Shown one piece after another: positions 1 through 12,676 of a stretch of DNA of 64,000 bases. Source of the DNA: Acanthornis magna (lineage: Eukaryota; Chordata; Aves; Passeriformes; Acanthizidae); contig JAWUZG010000001.1 of assembly GCA_036785705.1 (NCBI GenBank), positions 5,952,001 through 6,016,000 on the forward strand, read 5' to 3'. A program made the position numbers and the translations under genes. Each line of letters opens with the position of its first letter. The first letter of the stretch is position 1. The notes under the pieces are model-generated. The model made no database searches. It was given only the letters and a program-made list of their open reading frames with translations, and was not told the DNA's origin.

Positions 1-335
1 TAATTTAATTATAGATGCTTGAGGTGCTTAACTTCATTTACTCTCTCTGAATAACAATTTATTTTATTCTGTTTTAACAAACCTTTCTGTTTATGCATTT
101 CATCATCTTTTGTTATAAGAAACAGGGATCTCATTTCATTATTTAAGTGTGGGAGTAATGAAAGAGTAAGTCTTCATCAGCTTACTGTTGCTGTACCAAG
201 GATCTTTTCCTGGAACACTTACTGAGGAGCAAATCCCTTAAAGTCTGTAGAGTATAGATCATTAATTTTGATTACTAACTAAAAATCTGTGAAACTAATA
301 CTGAATTTAGACTATGGTAAGATTGGGCATCATTT

Positions 336-457
336 ATCATAGAACAGTTTGGGTTGGAAGGGGTCTTAAATTTCATCTAGTTCCAACCCCTGTGCCATGG
401 ACAGGGACACCTTCCAATGGACCAAGTTGCTCAGATTCCCATTCAGCCTGGCTTCGG
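336..457 (-). repeat. CR1 LINE 3'-end fragment
   Basis: The + strand reads the complement of a CR1 3' end: ATCATAGAA, then GGGTTGGAAGGGGTCTTAAA, CATCTAGTTCCAACCCC, GTGCCATGGACAGGGACACC and a diverged CCATTCAGCCTGG. This order and wording are typical of avian CR1 copies, which are nearly all 5'-truncated. The tail complement (ATCATAGAA) marks the 3' end at the low coordinate, so the element is on the - strand. The body is clearly diverged from intact copies. The right border is set only by where the similarity fades. Confidence 0.85.
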
Positions 458-3400
458 AAGAAAAATACTGTTATTTAACACAGAAAAAGGCCCCATTCTT
501 CCAACAGGTATAATATAGTAGAAAACGATTCAGACTCAAGTACGAGATTTAAGTATTGTCTTAAAGACTGGTGGGGATAAATAGAATAATAATGGGGAAA
601 GTTGACTTTGTTTAACCTCAGTCAAGAAAAGAAACTAAAAAAGGAAAGTTTGGACACCGCAGTGGAAGCTTTGATTGTGAAAGGGCTCTGTGCATGACTT
701 AAACCTTGTCCATAAGGAAACTTGTGAATGTCTCAAGAATTCAGTGCAAATCCCTGCACAGGCATTCTCATTTCAGTTAAAGTCGCATTTCAGATCTGGT
801 CTTAGCTGCCTGAAAGTAGCTGAAAATAAGCTGCTCTTAAACTGAGCTCACTGTGTCGACACAGAGTGCATGTGTTTACTGGAATCTCATTACATTCAAA
901 CATCGGGATACAAGTCTACAGATTAGTGCTTGCCCTGAAAAGGCTGTTTAGCCTTTCAAAGGATTTTGCAGGAAAGCAAGCTGGAATACAAGCCCTTTCT
1001 GCTTGTCATTTGTAGGTTTGTGAATTTGGCTTTTATTTCTTTGTGCAAATGTGTTTTCATACGGACATTGAAAAGTCATGACCCTCTGTAAAAAGGATTA
1101 CCTCGAAGGGAGATAGTAAGACTGCAGTGTAAAGGATGGTTAATGCAGAAATGCTAAATCTTGCTGTCCAAAGATTATAGCACAATAAATTTTTTAACTC
1201 AAGGTACTTTCCTGACATTATAAAAACAGTCACATATCAGAATCACAAAATAAAAGTCTTAAAGAGAGGGATAAAATAAAATAAAGGAAAATATTTGCTA
1301 TTTTTTTTGGTAGAAGGATGATACAGAATCCCTTAAAAATGTGTTTTCTTTTAGCTGACATTGTAGCATGTAGTTTAGATAACACTTTATGACTTAGATA
1401 CTATTTTTGCTATCAGTATATTTCATGGGGTATTAAAGATAATAAACAAGAAAATACTTTAAAACAGATAATAGAAGAACATAAAGAAACCTTAAGATTT
1501 CAGTTGCTTACGAAAATCCTGGCATCTTACTTATATGAAGCAATGACCTACTGACACATGACCCATTTGAATATGAGGAATCAAATCTCAGTCCAGAATT
1601 ATTTCTTTGGTGGAAAAATCCCAAAAAGAACAGGGATGTTTTTTAAACTTACACCTAGAACATTTTTCTCATTTGTCTGAGTAGTAAGCAGTATGGTCAG
1701 AAAGAAATCCAGTCTGAACCCTTCTAAAACTTCCCAAAGAGGTAAAAGCAATACACTTCGGGGCTAAGTAGGATTTCAATTACTGCAAGGGTTAAACTGG
1801 AGCAGTGGTTAAATAACTGTGGTGAGTAGCCCAAGCTTCCCTACCTGCTTTTTTCTCTTTTGGGACTGCTTCTTCTAAATAACTTGCTCTCTTCCAGGCT
1901 GATAAGACTAAAGTAAATTTCAAGAAAAAAGGGTGTGATAAACTGCAACAAAATCACCCAAAAATTTCACCTAAAAAGCAGAAATTATGTTCTAGTAGAA
2001 GCCAGTTTGTTAAGCAGGGAAAAAAAAAAGTTGGATTTGAAGGTTAGCACTTGATGTAAGGAGGATTTTAAACGTACTAGCCATCTGGTAAGAGGTGAGA
2101 TGAGAAGAGAAAGAAAAGAATGTGTAGCTACCACTTTCATTGCATAGGTGAAGGAATGAAACTTAATACTGAATTTCATTGCAATAGCTAAATTTTCAGA
2201 TTATTTCATTAAAAAGAGATTGTTATATTTTTTCAAGGTATTTCGATGAACAGTTAGAGACAACAAATATGAGAAGTGCATATTTGCTTTTAAAGTTGCT
2301 TTTAAAGCCAAATCTCTGATGCACTGTTATCACTGGCTACTTCTTTATTTCTGTGGAGCTGGGATTAGGCTTTATGTGCCAATGTCAAATTAGAACATTA
2401 ATTACCTCTGCAGTTAAGTGTCCATTATGGTGCTTTTGTAACAAGCAGTCTCAAAATCTCATTCAGAAGGAATTCGAACAAATTATTTCAATGTTTTCAG
2501 AGAGATTGCTCATATATGTTAAGTAAAACTGAATCTGACAACTTTCCGCATTTAGATGCTTCAAAAGAACAACTTAGTTTTCAGTTTTGTAGGCTCTCCA
2601 TAGGCAGCACCACAGGCAGGACACTCTGAACAGCAAAGGCAGAGATTTGCAGTTGATTATAGTGCCAGAGAACACCAGGTCATGAAATGGGGGAAAAAAG
2701 ACAGTGAGAAAGATGAATAGATGGCAACAGGGAAGTGTGTTGGAGGATTGAGGATGTTCCAGATTTTGCTCTTTCCTGATGTTATGCAATTCCCTACAGA
2801 CTTAGACTGCAGCCTGATTTCAGAGGGTAGAAGTCATGACACCTGATTTAATTCACCTGTAACAGACTCAGTTCATATGGTGATCCAGCCTTATCCTTAG
2901 CCAGTGGAGAGAATTCTGCATCTTCAGAAATAATGCTTATCTTTCACATCTACCATAGAACCTGAGATGTTCATGACCATGAAATAAAAATACTAAAATA
3001 AAATGAGGCGGGCAGTCAGAAGTAGTGCATTTCAGAAAAGTTCCTGGATATCGATTTACATTTCTCTGAACTGGAAAGAATAAAATTATACAAATTGAAT
3101 CCAAGAAGGGAACTCAGGAAGCAGTATGAAATTTCAGTTACAATTTAATTGTACAAGACTTCAGGCAAATTATTGTCCATCTTAAAACAATCCACACCAG
3201 CCATCCAAAACCAACATGGACTTAGGTATTCTGTCAAACTTAGATTTTGTTGTTCAGACTCTTGAGGTGTTTAGCTACTAGATGTCTTTGGTGTTCTTCC
3301 ATAGACATTGTCACTTGAGGCAGTAGGTCAAATCCCTATGCTGAAATTTGTATAAATGGCTAAAAACTAATGTGGTGTCAAGATAGACAGCAGTAGAAAG

Positions 3401-4786
3401 GTGGAAATGCTGCAGAACGAAGGAAGCATATGGCCATTGTAAGCAAGTCTGGTCTATTTTGCATCCTGTTATTGTTAATTTTCTGTGTGCAGCTTGCACT
3501 TTTTAATTTTCTGCCAGTAATCTTTTACTTTAGCTGCTCTGTGTAAGCAAGTATCCTCATCGTAGTGCAATTTGTAATAAATGAGTTTTTAACTTCTTAT
3601 ATTAGTTAAGTAGATTAGCAGTGCAAAATTTAAAGCCTGTGACCAAAATTTGATGAGACGACTTAAAATGAATGACATTTAAGACAGAAAGAGGCTTCTG
3701 AATACCAACAGACAAAATCCAGACAGCAGGAAAATAAGGTTAAACTGTTCTATCTGAAGCCATTTCACAAAAAAAGGAGAGGAAATGTGTGACATATGGT
3801 ATCGAGTGAGGCACTTGAAGTTGAGTCTAAAAATGTTTAAAAAGACAGCTGTTAGTTTGCATGATTAAAAAGGGAAAGGAAGGATATTATGATACATCAA
3901 GAAGCAAGGAAGTTATGAAAGCAGAGGTGGACTTGTTGGATGTTTGTTTGCTTTTCTTATCCAGTGGTTTCTAATGTTTTTATTAAATTTATCTTCAAAT
4001 TCAACCTCCACCTCTATCTTCCGTTCTGTTTCTCCCAGTGACATCAGTGCTGGCTATTAACACAAAAACTGGGTGGATCCTTGAACCTTGAAACCAAATC
4101 AAAGAACAATTTAGGGAAAGAGATAATTGCATATCAGCTCTTCTTTCCTACAATATGTTTAAATAGATTAGATTATTTTAATAAGTGTTGGGAGTGATGG
4201 TAACATTTAGAATAATATTGTCACATGAATCTCCACTGTATATGAATCATAGAAGTCAGTGAATAAAACCCCAAATTTGTCTCTATGAAATGTTGTTGTG
4301 TGCATTATCTGATCTTTATTCTAAGCCAAATGACTTCTTTTTTTTTAATCTTTGTTTATAGGATAGTTTAGTTAATTAAGTTGCTTTAGAGCTGGAAATC
4401 TGTGAGAGGGATTTTTTGCTTCCGCTGCTAGTTCTTGTAAAACTCCAGTGAACAAAAAACAAGTGGCTATTTGCATATGGCAATTTGTCCATGCATGGGG
4501 AACCCAACAGAGATATTCCTTGGGAATCACAGCGAGACTAAAGGCTAACAGGCACAAAAGCTGATGTACTCTCCCCATCACAAGCGATCCTTCCCAATTT
4601 TACTTGGCACATTGTGCATAGCTTTGCATGTGCTGAGTAAGCTCAGTTGCCATTAGCTTGACTGGGATTTGAGGCAGGACTATATACTTTTTGTTTATGG
4701 CACTGGACAAGGCTCAGGAACTAGAACATTAGCTTTTTGCTTTGGCATAGATTTCCTGGCTAAATTACCTAATTTCTCTCTGCCTC

Positions 4787-5100
4787 ATTTCATAAGAACA
4801 GTCCAATCTGTTCAGACCAAAGGCTCATTTAGCCCAGGACCTCGGTTCTCACCGGGTCCCATAATGAATGGCACTGGAGGAGAATGAGCGGCGAGCAGGC
4901 AGCAGTGCTTAGTGATATCGTCTCCCAGGCTCCAGCACTCGTTGTTCAGGGATTTCCTGAACCAGGGGTGGAATCTCTGTGTTTAATGCTTTTCAATGAC
5001 TTGGTTTTGATAAATTAGTACTGGCATTTCTTGAGCTCATATATCTTTTAAGTATCCACAGCATCCTAAGCCCTACAAATTGCAGCATGGGAGGAGCATC
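4787..5100 (-). repeat. Old CR1 (turtle/crocodile-like type) 3'-end fragment
   Basis: The + strand carries CATAAGAACAGTCC, CAGACCAAAGGCTCATTTAG and CCCAGGACC. These match the reverse complement of the 3' end of the CR1 type abundant in turtles and crocodilians, where the wording is close to CATAAGAACGGCC...TCAGACCAAAGGTCCATCTAG. Further in, TCCACAGCATCCTAAG fits the complement of the coding end near the usual CTTGCCAGAGGATGTTGTG segment. The copy is heavily diverged and has gaps. It is therefore probably an old insertion inherited from early archosaurs, not a recent avian one. Confidence 0.7.
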
Positions 5101-7339
5101 CCTTTATTTTGCTTTAAACCTTCTGCCTGCCAGTTTCTCATTTCAGGAAAAACTGAGAATACTCTTCTTCATATTTCCTCCAATGGGTATGTTTTCTGAG
5201 TTAGAGGACTGTCACTTCCTGCAGTACTGAAAATGCAGGAGTGCCATGCATTTAAAGAGGCATAAAGACACTGTTGGTTTTGTTCTTTATTTTATTCCTA
5301 AAAACTCCTCACATGAAATTTGTTTTTTTGGCTGTTACGGGGCATTGACCTCATTCATAAAAAATAAAAACCCAAATAAAATTTAAAAAAGGTAATTGTG
5401 ACTTTAGGATCTTGAATTTGGTCTATAAAATATGTACTGTGCTGATGTTTCTAGAATTACTTTCTGTGAAAATACTAAAGGAAATAGTGAACACAGTTTT
5501 ACATAAGGTAGACAAGTTGTTCTGGTCTATTCTAGTTTACTTCAGTCAGTAATATGATATTTTATCTCTAACATTGACAAATAAAATGTTTTCAGACAGA
5601 AGTGTAGTTCTAAAATTCATGTTTCTTCAATCTGTACAAAAAGTAATGATGCTTCTGGTCTTTTGAAGTCTTAGTTCAGAGGCCACTGAAACATGAGAGG
5701 AGAGTGCCCTGGACTGAATGGCTTTTGGGGAAGATGCTTAGTCACTGATATGAGAACAAAATGCCAATCTTGCAATTTGACTTCTCTGCTACCGCTAACA
5801 CCTCCTGAAACAGGAAGACAGCTGGGCTATTATATTTCAGATTCCATTTGTAAGTGTTAATTTTAATGCCTGCATGCAAAAGGAAAGGAAAGGGGAAAGA
5901 TATGCTTCGTTCCCACAGGTTTTCTGTGCATCTCTAAATGTACAGTGTGGGACTGGCAGACCTTGCTGGCCCCTGTGAAACTTCTCTTACAAGGGATCTC
6001 CAGCACCTTCCAGGTTTTTGGTGACTTTTCCTACAAGGCCATATCTCTGAGTTCTTCCCCTTCAGAGGGACTTACATTTTGGAAACCAATTATGGTTGAC
6101 ATTGTTTCAAAAACTGTCTCTTATTTTTCAGGGGCCTGTAATCTGTGTTCAAATCTTAGGTAAACAAAGTTTGATCTCTAAAGAGAAGATAATCTTAGCA
6201 GAGTTCAGAAGGTGCCTCAAACAGCACAAACACCTTCTCCTGCTGAAATGTTTACATGCAAGGTGATAGAAAACTGAGCAGTATTATCTTGCAGATGGTC
6301 TGAGAAGATTTAATTAATTAAATACAAAAGCATGTGTTTTTTACATACCAATTAGGTTCAAAATTTCCAGATCCAGGGCTAAGCTAGAGTAAGGAAACAC
6401 TCCAGTTGTAAAACTAAGACAGGAAGCAACCCAATTACTGAAAAGTTATACCTATGTCGTGGATGTGCAAAAAACATGTGGAGCCTTCTGATACTTGTTC
6501 TTCTTGATAATCTCCAAAGCTGACTTTGTTCTTTAGTTCTCTTGGCTTTCACTGGGGTTGCACAAGTGTTACTGAGGAGAAAACCCAGATCATTGTCTAA
6601 AGGTGCCTTTCCTCATGAATAACAAACTAAAGGGGTGATTTGGCACAGCAGGTGAGATGATTAATATTTCAGGTCTTATTATTTTTGTTTGTGGATGTAT
6701 GTGTTTGTGTGTAATCATACATTTCAAGGATGAACAGCTAAATGTGTTTAACATTTAACATTTATCTGAATAAATGCAAATGAAACTTGCCTTTCAGTCA
6801 GATATTGTAAAACAAGTAATTGGTATAGATTAAGAACACACATGATTTTTCTTCTCAGTGTTTATTGCCATTACTTTAATGATGACAAAAAGCAGAAGGG
6901 TGATGCTACATATGCAAGTTTAGAAATCGTGCATTCGTCAGTTCAAACCTTTTAAATTGATCGTGATGGAGAACAACTGTTTTAATTCACAGTGATTTGG
7001 AAGGATTTGCCGTGACCTCGAGTTAACATGTAAACATGGCAAGGGATATGAGAAAGATTCCTCTGGCGTTCACTGAACTTGAAGGGAATCTCTCTGTGCC
7101 TTCAGTGGGCTCCACGCTGGAGCTCTGAGAGCAGGGCCTGAGAAGATCCCCACGGAGGTCTCGGGGATCACACCACATCTGGGATGGCACTGCCCTTGTT
7201 TACAGTCTGTGGTGGTCAGTGCCTAACCCAGTGCAGAGCAGAGGTCCTGCATAACCCAATTCATGACCATGACCAGTCCTCACCGGGGCTGTGATCTGGG
7301 GGTGTTTGTCGTTTGTTTTAACCAACAAAGTCAATCTGT

Positions 7340-7387
7340 ATTAAGCTGTACTAAACTATACTGTACTACACTACACCATACTATATA
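7340..7387. repeat. Degenerate ACTATA/TACTA low-complexity tract
   Basis: The sequence repeats variants of ACTATACT, TGTACTA and ACTACACT over about 48 bp. It looks like a decayed five-base microsatellite. No function is suggested. Confidence 0.55.
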
Positions 7388-10206
7388 ATGAGCCAGGATT
7401 TTGAGCCAAAGTTCTGTAAAATGAAAGGCTGCATTTCTTCTTCAAAAATACAAACATCAGTAATTGAGTTACCTGGTTGGATGCTGATTAGCCCCACTGA
7501 CACAGTGCATTCTTATTTACGAATATATGTATATAGATATACGAGCTATCAAATATTCCTGCCAGTGTCACTGACTCTCTCCCCTTTTGGGGACTCTGAG
7601 TGCTAGAAAAGCAGGCAAGATAGTGAATAAAGAAGTGAATTTTAATGTACTTTTTTCAGTCACCCTGAATCAAAACCAATTAAATCCATCTGTTACTGTG
7701 TCAGCTAAGTTTTTCTTGCACTGGGAAAAGAATATCAAGCATTCTTGACTCCTTTAATAAAAAAAACCAAAAACCTAGGCAGTATGAGAAATGCATTGCT
7801 CTTAGACACAGTGCCATGAGGAATAATTGCAACTTGTCACAGAGAGAGGTTATAATTATGTCTACTGTTAGTTATGTCTCCATGTGCACAATAGAAGTTA
7901 CCTTTTCAAGTGCATTGTTCTCCAATGCAATACCAGTTATTAAAATTTGACGATATTATTTCTTGCTAATGAAGAAAAATCAAATGAGGCTGCAGAACGG
8001 CTGGGTGGTGTAACACTGAAAGCATGTGGAGGGAGCAAAGAGGAAAGAGAAGTGCTTATTGCTGAGATTTCAGATCTAAGCTTTGCCTCAGGAAAAGCAA
8101 AATTGCCCAAAGGGTCAGAATTTCAGATTCTATATTTCAGACTTTATGTCTTTCTAAAAATCTGAATGTATATCAAGCACTGGGCTAGATCTGACACTTC
8201 ATAGACATCTCTGCATGAAATGCTGCAAATAGATTGCAATATCTTAGTGAAAAAAGCAAAGCTTAATTGTTGTTACAGTAGTTGCTGTGATGTACTTCTC
8301 TGCCCCTTTGTTACTTGCACAAATTCTCTGAAAGTACGCTTACAAGCTTTTTTTTTTAGGGAGAAAGAATTCATTGTTTTTTCCTAGGCTTGCTCCTTAT
8401 TCTGTCACTCATTTAGAGTCAGATTTTTGAAGCCTTTAATTTAGGTCATGTGTTCATATTAGAGATTTTTTCTTCCTAGTAATTAAAAGGCAGGCTAAAA
8501 AGCAGTACAGACATATGCCTTCATTTTCAGATGTGACTTACGGCTCCAAGTATCAGAATTTTAAATTGCCCAAGAAAGTATTTGGTGAAAATCAGAGCCC
8601 TTGAGCAAGTTTTAAATTGGGTGCCCAACTCAGGAGTGTGCAAAATCACTTGGGAAATTAGAAAATCTTGGCCATATGCTTATATGTTAACTCCACTTGA
8701 CTAAGTCCTTTCTGTATGTTGCTTCCCCAATTTGCAGTCGTTTTTGTGTTGTAAATAAGATCCCCTTGACTCAGACCTGAAAGTTCCCCAGGAAAACTGG
8801 AGAACCTTTCTCTTGTTAAACAGCACCCTAATTACAGAAGCTATTTTACGAACACTCCCCTGGGGGAAACATTTTTATTCTCATCAGGAAGGCTCTTGAA
8901 TAAAATAACACCTTTACTAACTTCATTTATTTACAACAAGACAGAAGACCGAGACTGGGTTAGATTTATTGCCATTACATCACTGATGCTCAGTAATTCA
9001 TAAAACATTGGGTCTAGGAGTCAGCACTGCTGTTATTTCCTCTGATGCCTGACCTCACCACAGTCTAATAACATACAGGAAATCCAGAAGACAAAGGGGG
9101 AAAATGTGGTCCTGAATGCTAAAAATAACCATAGAAAACTTGTACAATCATGCAATAGAGTATGGCCCGATAATTTATTTAACATAATAGTAGAACCTGC
9201 TAAAGCAATTAGAATCTGTTCCAAATGTTTTTTAATGGAAAATATGTTGGGGGTAAGAATAAGAGCACTCAAAGAATGGAGACTTTTTAGGTTATGTAGT
9301 TCAGTTATGTGTACTGGTTTTAGGTTTGTATATCTTATTTCTTACATATGCAGACCACTTAATAACTTGACTAGAACAGTGAGTCATTGTATGGTGGTTA
9401 TATTTCCAGAGGTCATCCTATATGAGCCAGACAGTCATCTTAGGTGATGTATTACACTTGACAACCCAGAAAGTTGCAATACAAAGGCATTCTAATTCTC
9501 AGTGTCCTCTGAGAATTGTTCAATATCCTTGATGGTATCTAGTGTCTGGTATGCCATTGGGAGGACATTTTTGGTGTCTTTACTAATCAGTCAAGGTTAA
9601 CATGTCATTCGTGTTAACTGTATGTTTGGTGTGTTTTGAGTTGTTTTGGGTTTTTTTGTAATCACTCCACACTTGCAAGAATTTCTAAAGCTATAAATGG
9701 TATAATGACACTACAATGAAACTCATGTCTGCTCATTCATTTGCTTTAGAATTAGAATACTATCCAAAATAGGCAGATCTTTAAAACTGGTGGAAATAGG
9801 TAAATGACATCATCAGGGAAAAAGAAAACCAAACCCAAAAAACTGTTGCATGAAAGTCAGGTAAGTCTGGTGTATTTAGTTTGTGAAATATTGCAAAAGC
9901 AAGTTCACAAACACATATATCTTTTTTGAACAGCTGCTTAGTTTGACCGTGCCTGCCCTCCTTTTATTTACATATGTTGCACAGTGATTTGAAAGAGGCA
10001 ATTATTCATATAAATACCAATATTAGTATGCAGACTAGTATGTTCAGGTGTGAACAAGTCTTCACCATTTGACATTGACACTTGGTTTCTCTCCCAATCA
10101 GAAGCAGAAGCACTTACTGATCATGAGCTAGGAATAATGACCAGCTGTTCCTGAATAGCCCAGTTGGCTGTTTTCCCTTTCATTAAATCCATTGGATTAT
10201 AATTAT

Positions 10207-10273
10207 GTAGATAGATGGATAGATGGATGGATAGATGGATGGATGGATGGATGGATGGATGGATGGATGGATG

Positions 10274-10322
<49 letters not shown>

Positions 10323-10323
10323 T
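10207..10323. repeat. GATA/GATG tetranucleotide microsatellite
   Basis: About 117 bp of four-base units. The left part mixes GATA and GATG, the middle is a run of nine ATGG units, and the right part is pure ATAG units up to 10323. The open frame read across it on the - strand (repeating LSIY and HPSI) is an artefact of the repeat. Pure arrays of this length are usually length-variable. Confidence 0.97.
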
Positions 10324-11203
10324 TAGTTAACATTTCCCTTTTGCAAAGGTGTCTGGTAACTCAGTAAATATTAATAGATTTAATTTCAAAAGAAAGCAGA
10401 GTAATGTGGGGTGTTTGATGTTTGACTGAATGAGAATTATTGAGAGGGTGAGTTGTCCAAATTCAGCTCAGGCTGAGTTTTCAGGTTTTCAAAACTTGTG
10501 CTTCCCAGAGTTCTCTACTGCATTTTAAGGCATCTTCTGAAGATCATAAGCTAGGAAAACTTTCCAGTGGAAGTGGTGTATAAGGATAAAAGAAGAAACA
10601 GGAATCAAGAGCCCTGTTCTTCCTTCATTAATCTACAGTAATGAAACATGGAGCTGGTTGTCATCGCGACAGCTCTTTAACCTTGATATCAAAAATAAGA
10701 TTTTCAGTCACCAAAATGTCAGTGAATATCTACAAGTACAGTGGACAGAATATTCCTTGAGTCTGAAGAGGACACAGACTAATGCAGGGACAGTTCTTGG
10801 AGTGATCAGGAAACTGGAAAAACTGCCTGAGGGAGGCATGGAGGGGTGGGCACATCTTTGTAGCTCATGATCACTTTTGCAGGTAAATGCTCCTCAACAA
10901 AGTTCCTTCTCTGTCCCCTTTAGCAGAGTATAGCACAACCAGCCAGGAAAGTTTCAGTTGCAGGTCCTACAGAAGCTGGAGGCCTTTCTTTAGGAACATC
11001 ATTTCAGTAAAGATCTGTCACTTAGAGTGATTTCCCATAGGATTTTAAAACTGATTTCCATAGCTCAATTCTGCTAAGCCTCAAGTTGGACAAACTAAAT
11101 GTAGTAAAGGTGTTACAGAGCCCAGTGTCCTCCAGATGTATGCAGGTAAAACCCAATAGCACATGGAGCCTGAAGACTAAAAGTCAGAAGCTCATTGTGT
11201 GCA

Positions 11204-11245
11204 TTTCTTTTCTTTTTCCTTCTTTCTTTTTTTTTTTCTTCTAAT
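11204..11245. repeat. Polypyrimidine low-complexity tract
   Basis: Almost uninterrupted T and C, including TTTCTTTTTCCTTCTTTC and a run of twelve T. No AG acceptor followed by a recognisable exon lies just downstream, so I treat it as simple sequence rather than a splice site. Confidence 0.7.
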
Positions 11246-12638
11246 AATTAATGATTTAAAGCAGTTGCCTTATTGCTTCAATCACTTTTCACCTATTTCC
11301 CTAATGGTTACCACTTGCCTCAACATTTACATTTGTTTTAATATGTGTATTTTTTGCATAATTTCTCACATTATATTTATTTGCACTTGCACTTTTCTAA
11401 AAATAAAGCATTCCATGGGGATAAATTTAATAAAAGTTTCTCATTAAAAGTTCTGTAACAGCATGATTCCCAAACCTGAAACCAAAGTCCTCATATTTAA
11501 CAGTTTTCATGACTCAATAGATTAAGTGTGAAATAGGAAATATAATAACAATAATAGCATAGCCATATCCTGCACAGTTGTTTCACTTAAAATTATTCTT
11601 GAAAAGTAACATAATTCATAAATAAATCAATTCTCATAGAGTGAAATTTACTCAAAAGACTCTCTGAAATATCCTTGATATAGTCATAAAATGTGTGCAC
11701 ATAAAGTTGTATGGGCAAGAGGTGAATCAAAAATTCACTGAAATTAATATATTGGAAGGCAGAAGAAAAATAGAAAAAAAAACGAAAAAAGATCCAAAGA
11801 GCAATATCATCAAATTTCTCTTTTTCAAAGTCAGGTGTCTCCAAACAGCTGCCTCTGCAGTGTTCACTTCAGAAAGACTCTTAGCTGAGACCTAAATTCA
11901 TATGAAGGTTCTTCTGCAGTCAAAGTCAAGATCTTGCTCTTGGGAACTGCAGTTTTGAGCTCCTCTGACTCCTCATTCAGAGGAACTTGTAGCTTTCTGC
12001 TGTGATCAGAACAGCAAATTCAGCCCCTCCAACTAATGCCTCTATGTAGAGGGGATAAATCCAAACCTTAACAAGTCTGAAAGTTTTTCTCTTCAGTGGG
12101 AAGTGGAGCTTTTCCTTTTGTACTTTCCAGTACTGAATAACACAGAGAACAAAATATTTCAATGCCAGCAACTTTTTACTCAGTTAAGAGACATTGCCAC
12201 TGGCTTTAAAGTCCTCCAAATGGATGCCTTGTTATGCTCCAGGCACTCAGGAAATCTTTTGGAGCTATTTCTTCTGGGGTTTTGGATGGGGGATGTTACT
12301 TTTTGGATATGTCTTTTTTTTTTTCCTTGATCAGCCTAATGCATTAGGCTTTGCAGTTCTGGGATGATTTCTGTGAGAATTGCCAGAAAGGTTTCAGGAA
12401 AAAAATCCCCCTGAAATTCAGCAGTCAGTGCTGTCCGGACTTATTTGTGTAGGTTAGTGCTTCCCCACATGCTCAGTTGCAAGGCAGTACTACTAAAGTA
12501 GGAAATAAAATCTATATTTACCAATAATGTCTAATGTAAGTTTTCATCTCCCTTGTCTTTGTTATGTTGAGGCAGTACTGGATGGGGTAGGTACAGGCAG
12601 ACAAACAAAAAATAGTTTAAGAAGTTATCATACTGGGT

Positions 12639-12676
12639 ATGTATATACATATATATATATCTCTATATGCGTATAG
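12639..12676. repeat. TA-rich simple repeat
   Basis: GTATATACATATATATATAT followed by CTCTATATGCGTATAGAG. This is a short alternating TA tract with interruptions. Confidence 0.75.

Noticed and set aside
10121..10333. 70-codon antisense frame with repeated LSIY and HPSI
   Set aside because: It is the translation of the GATA/GATG microsatellite.
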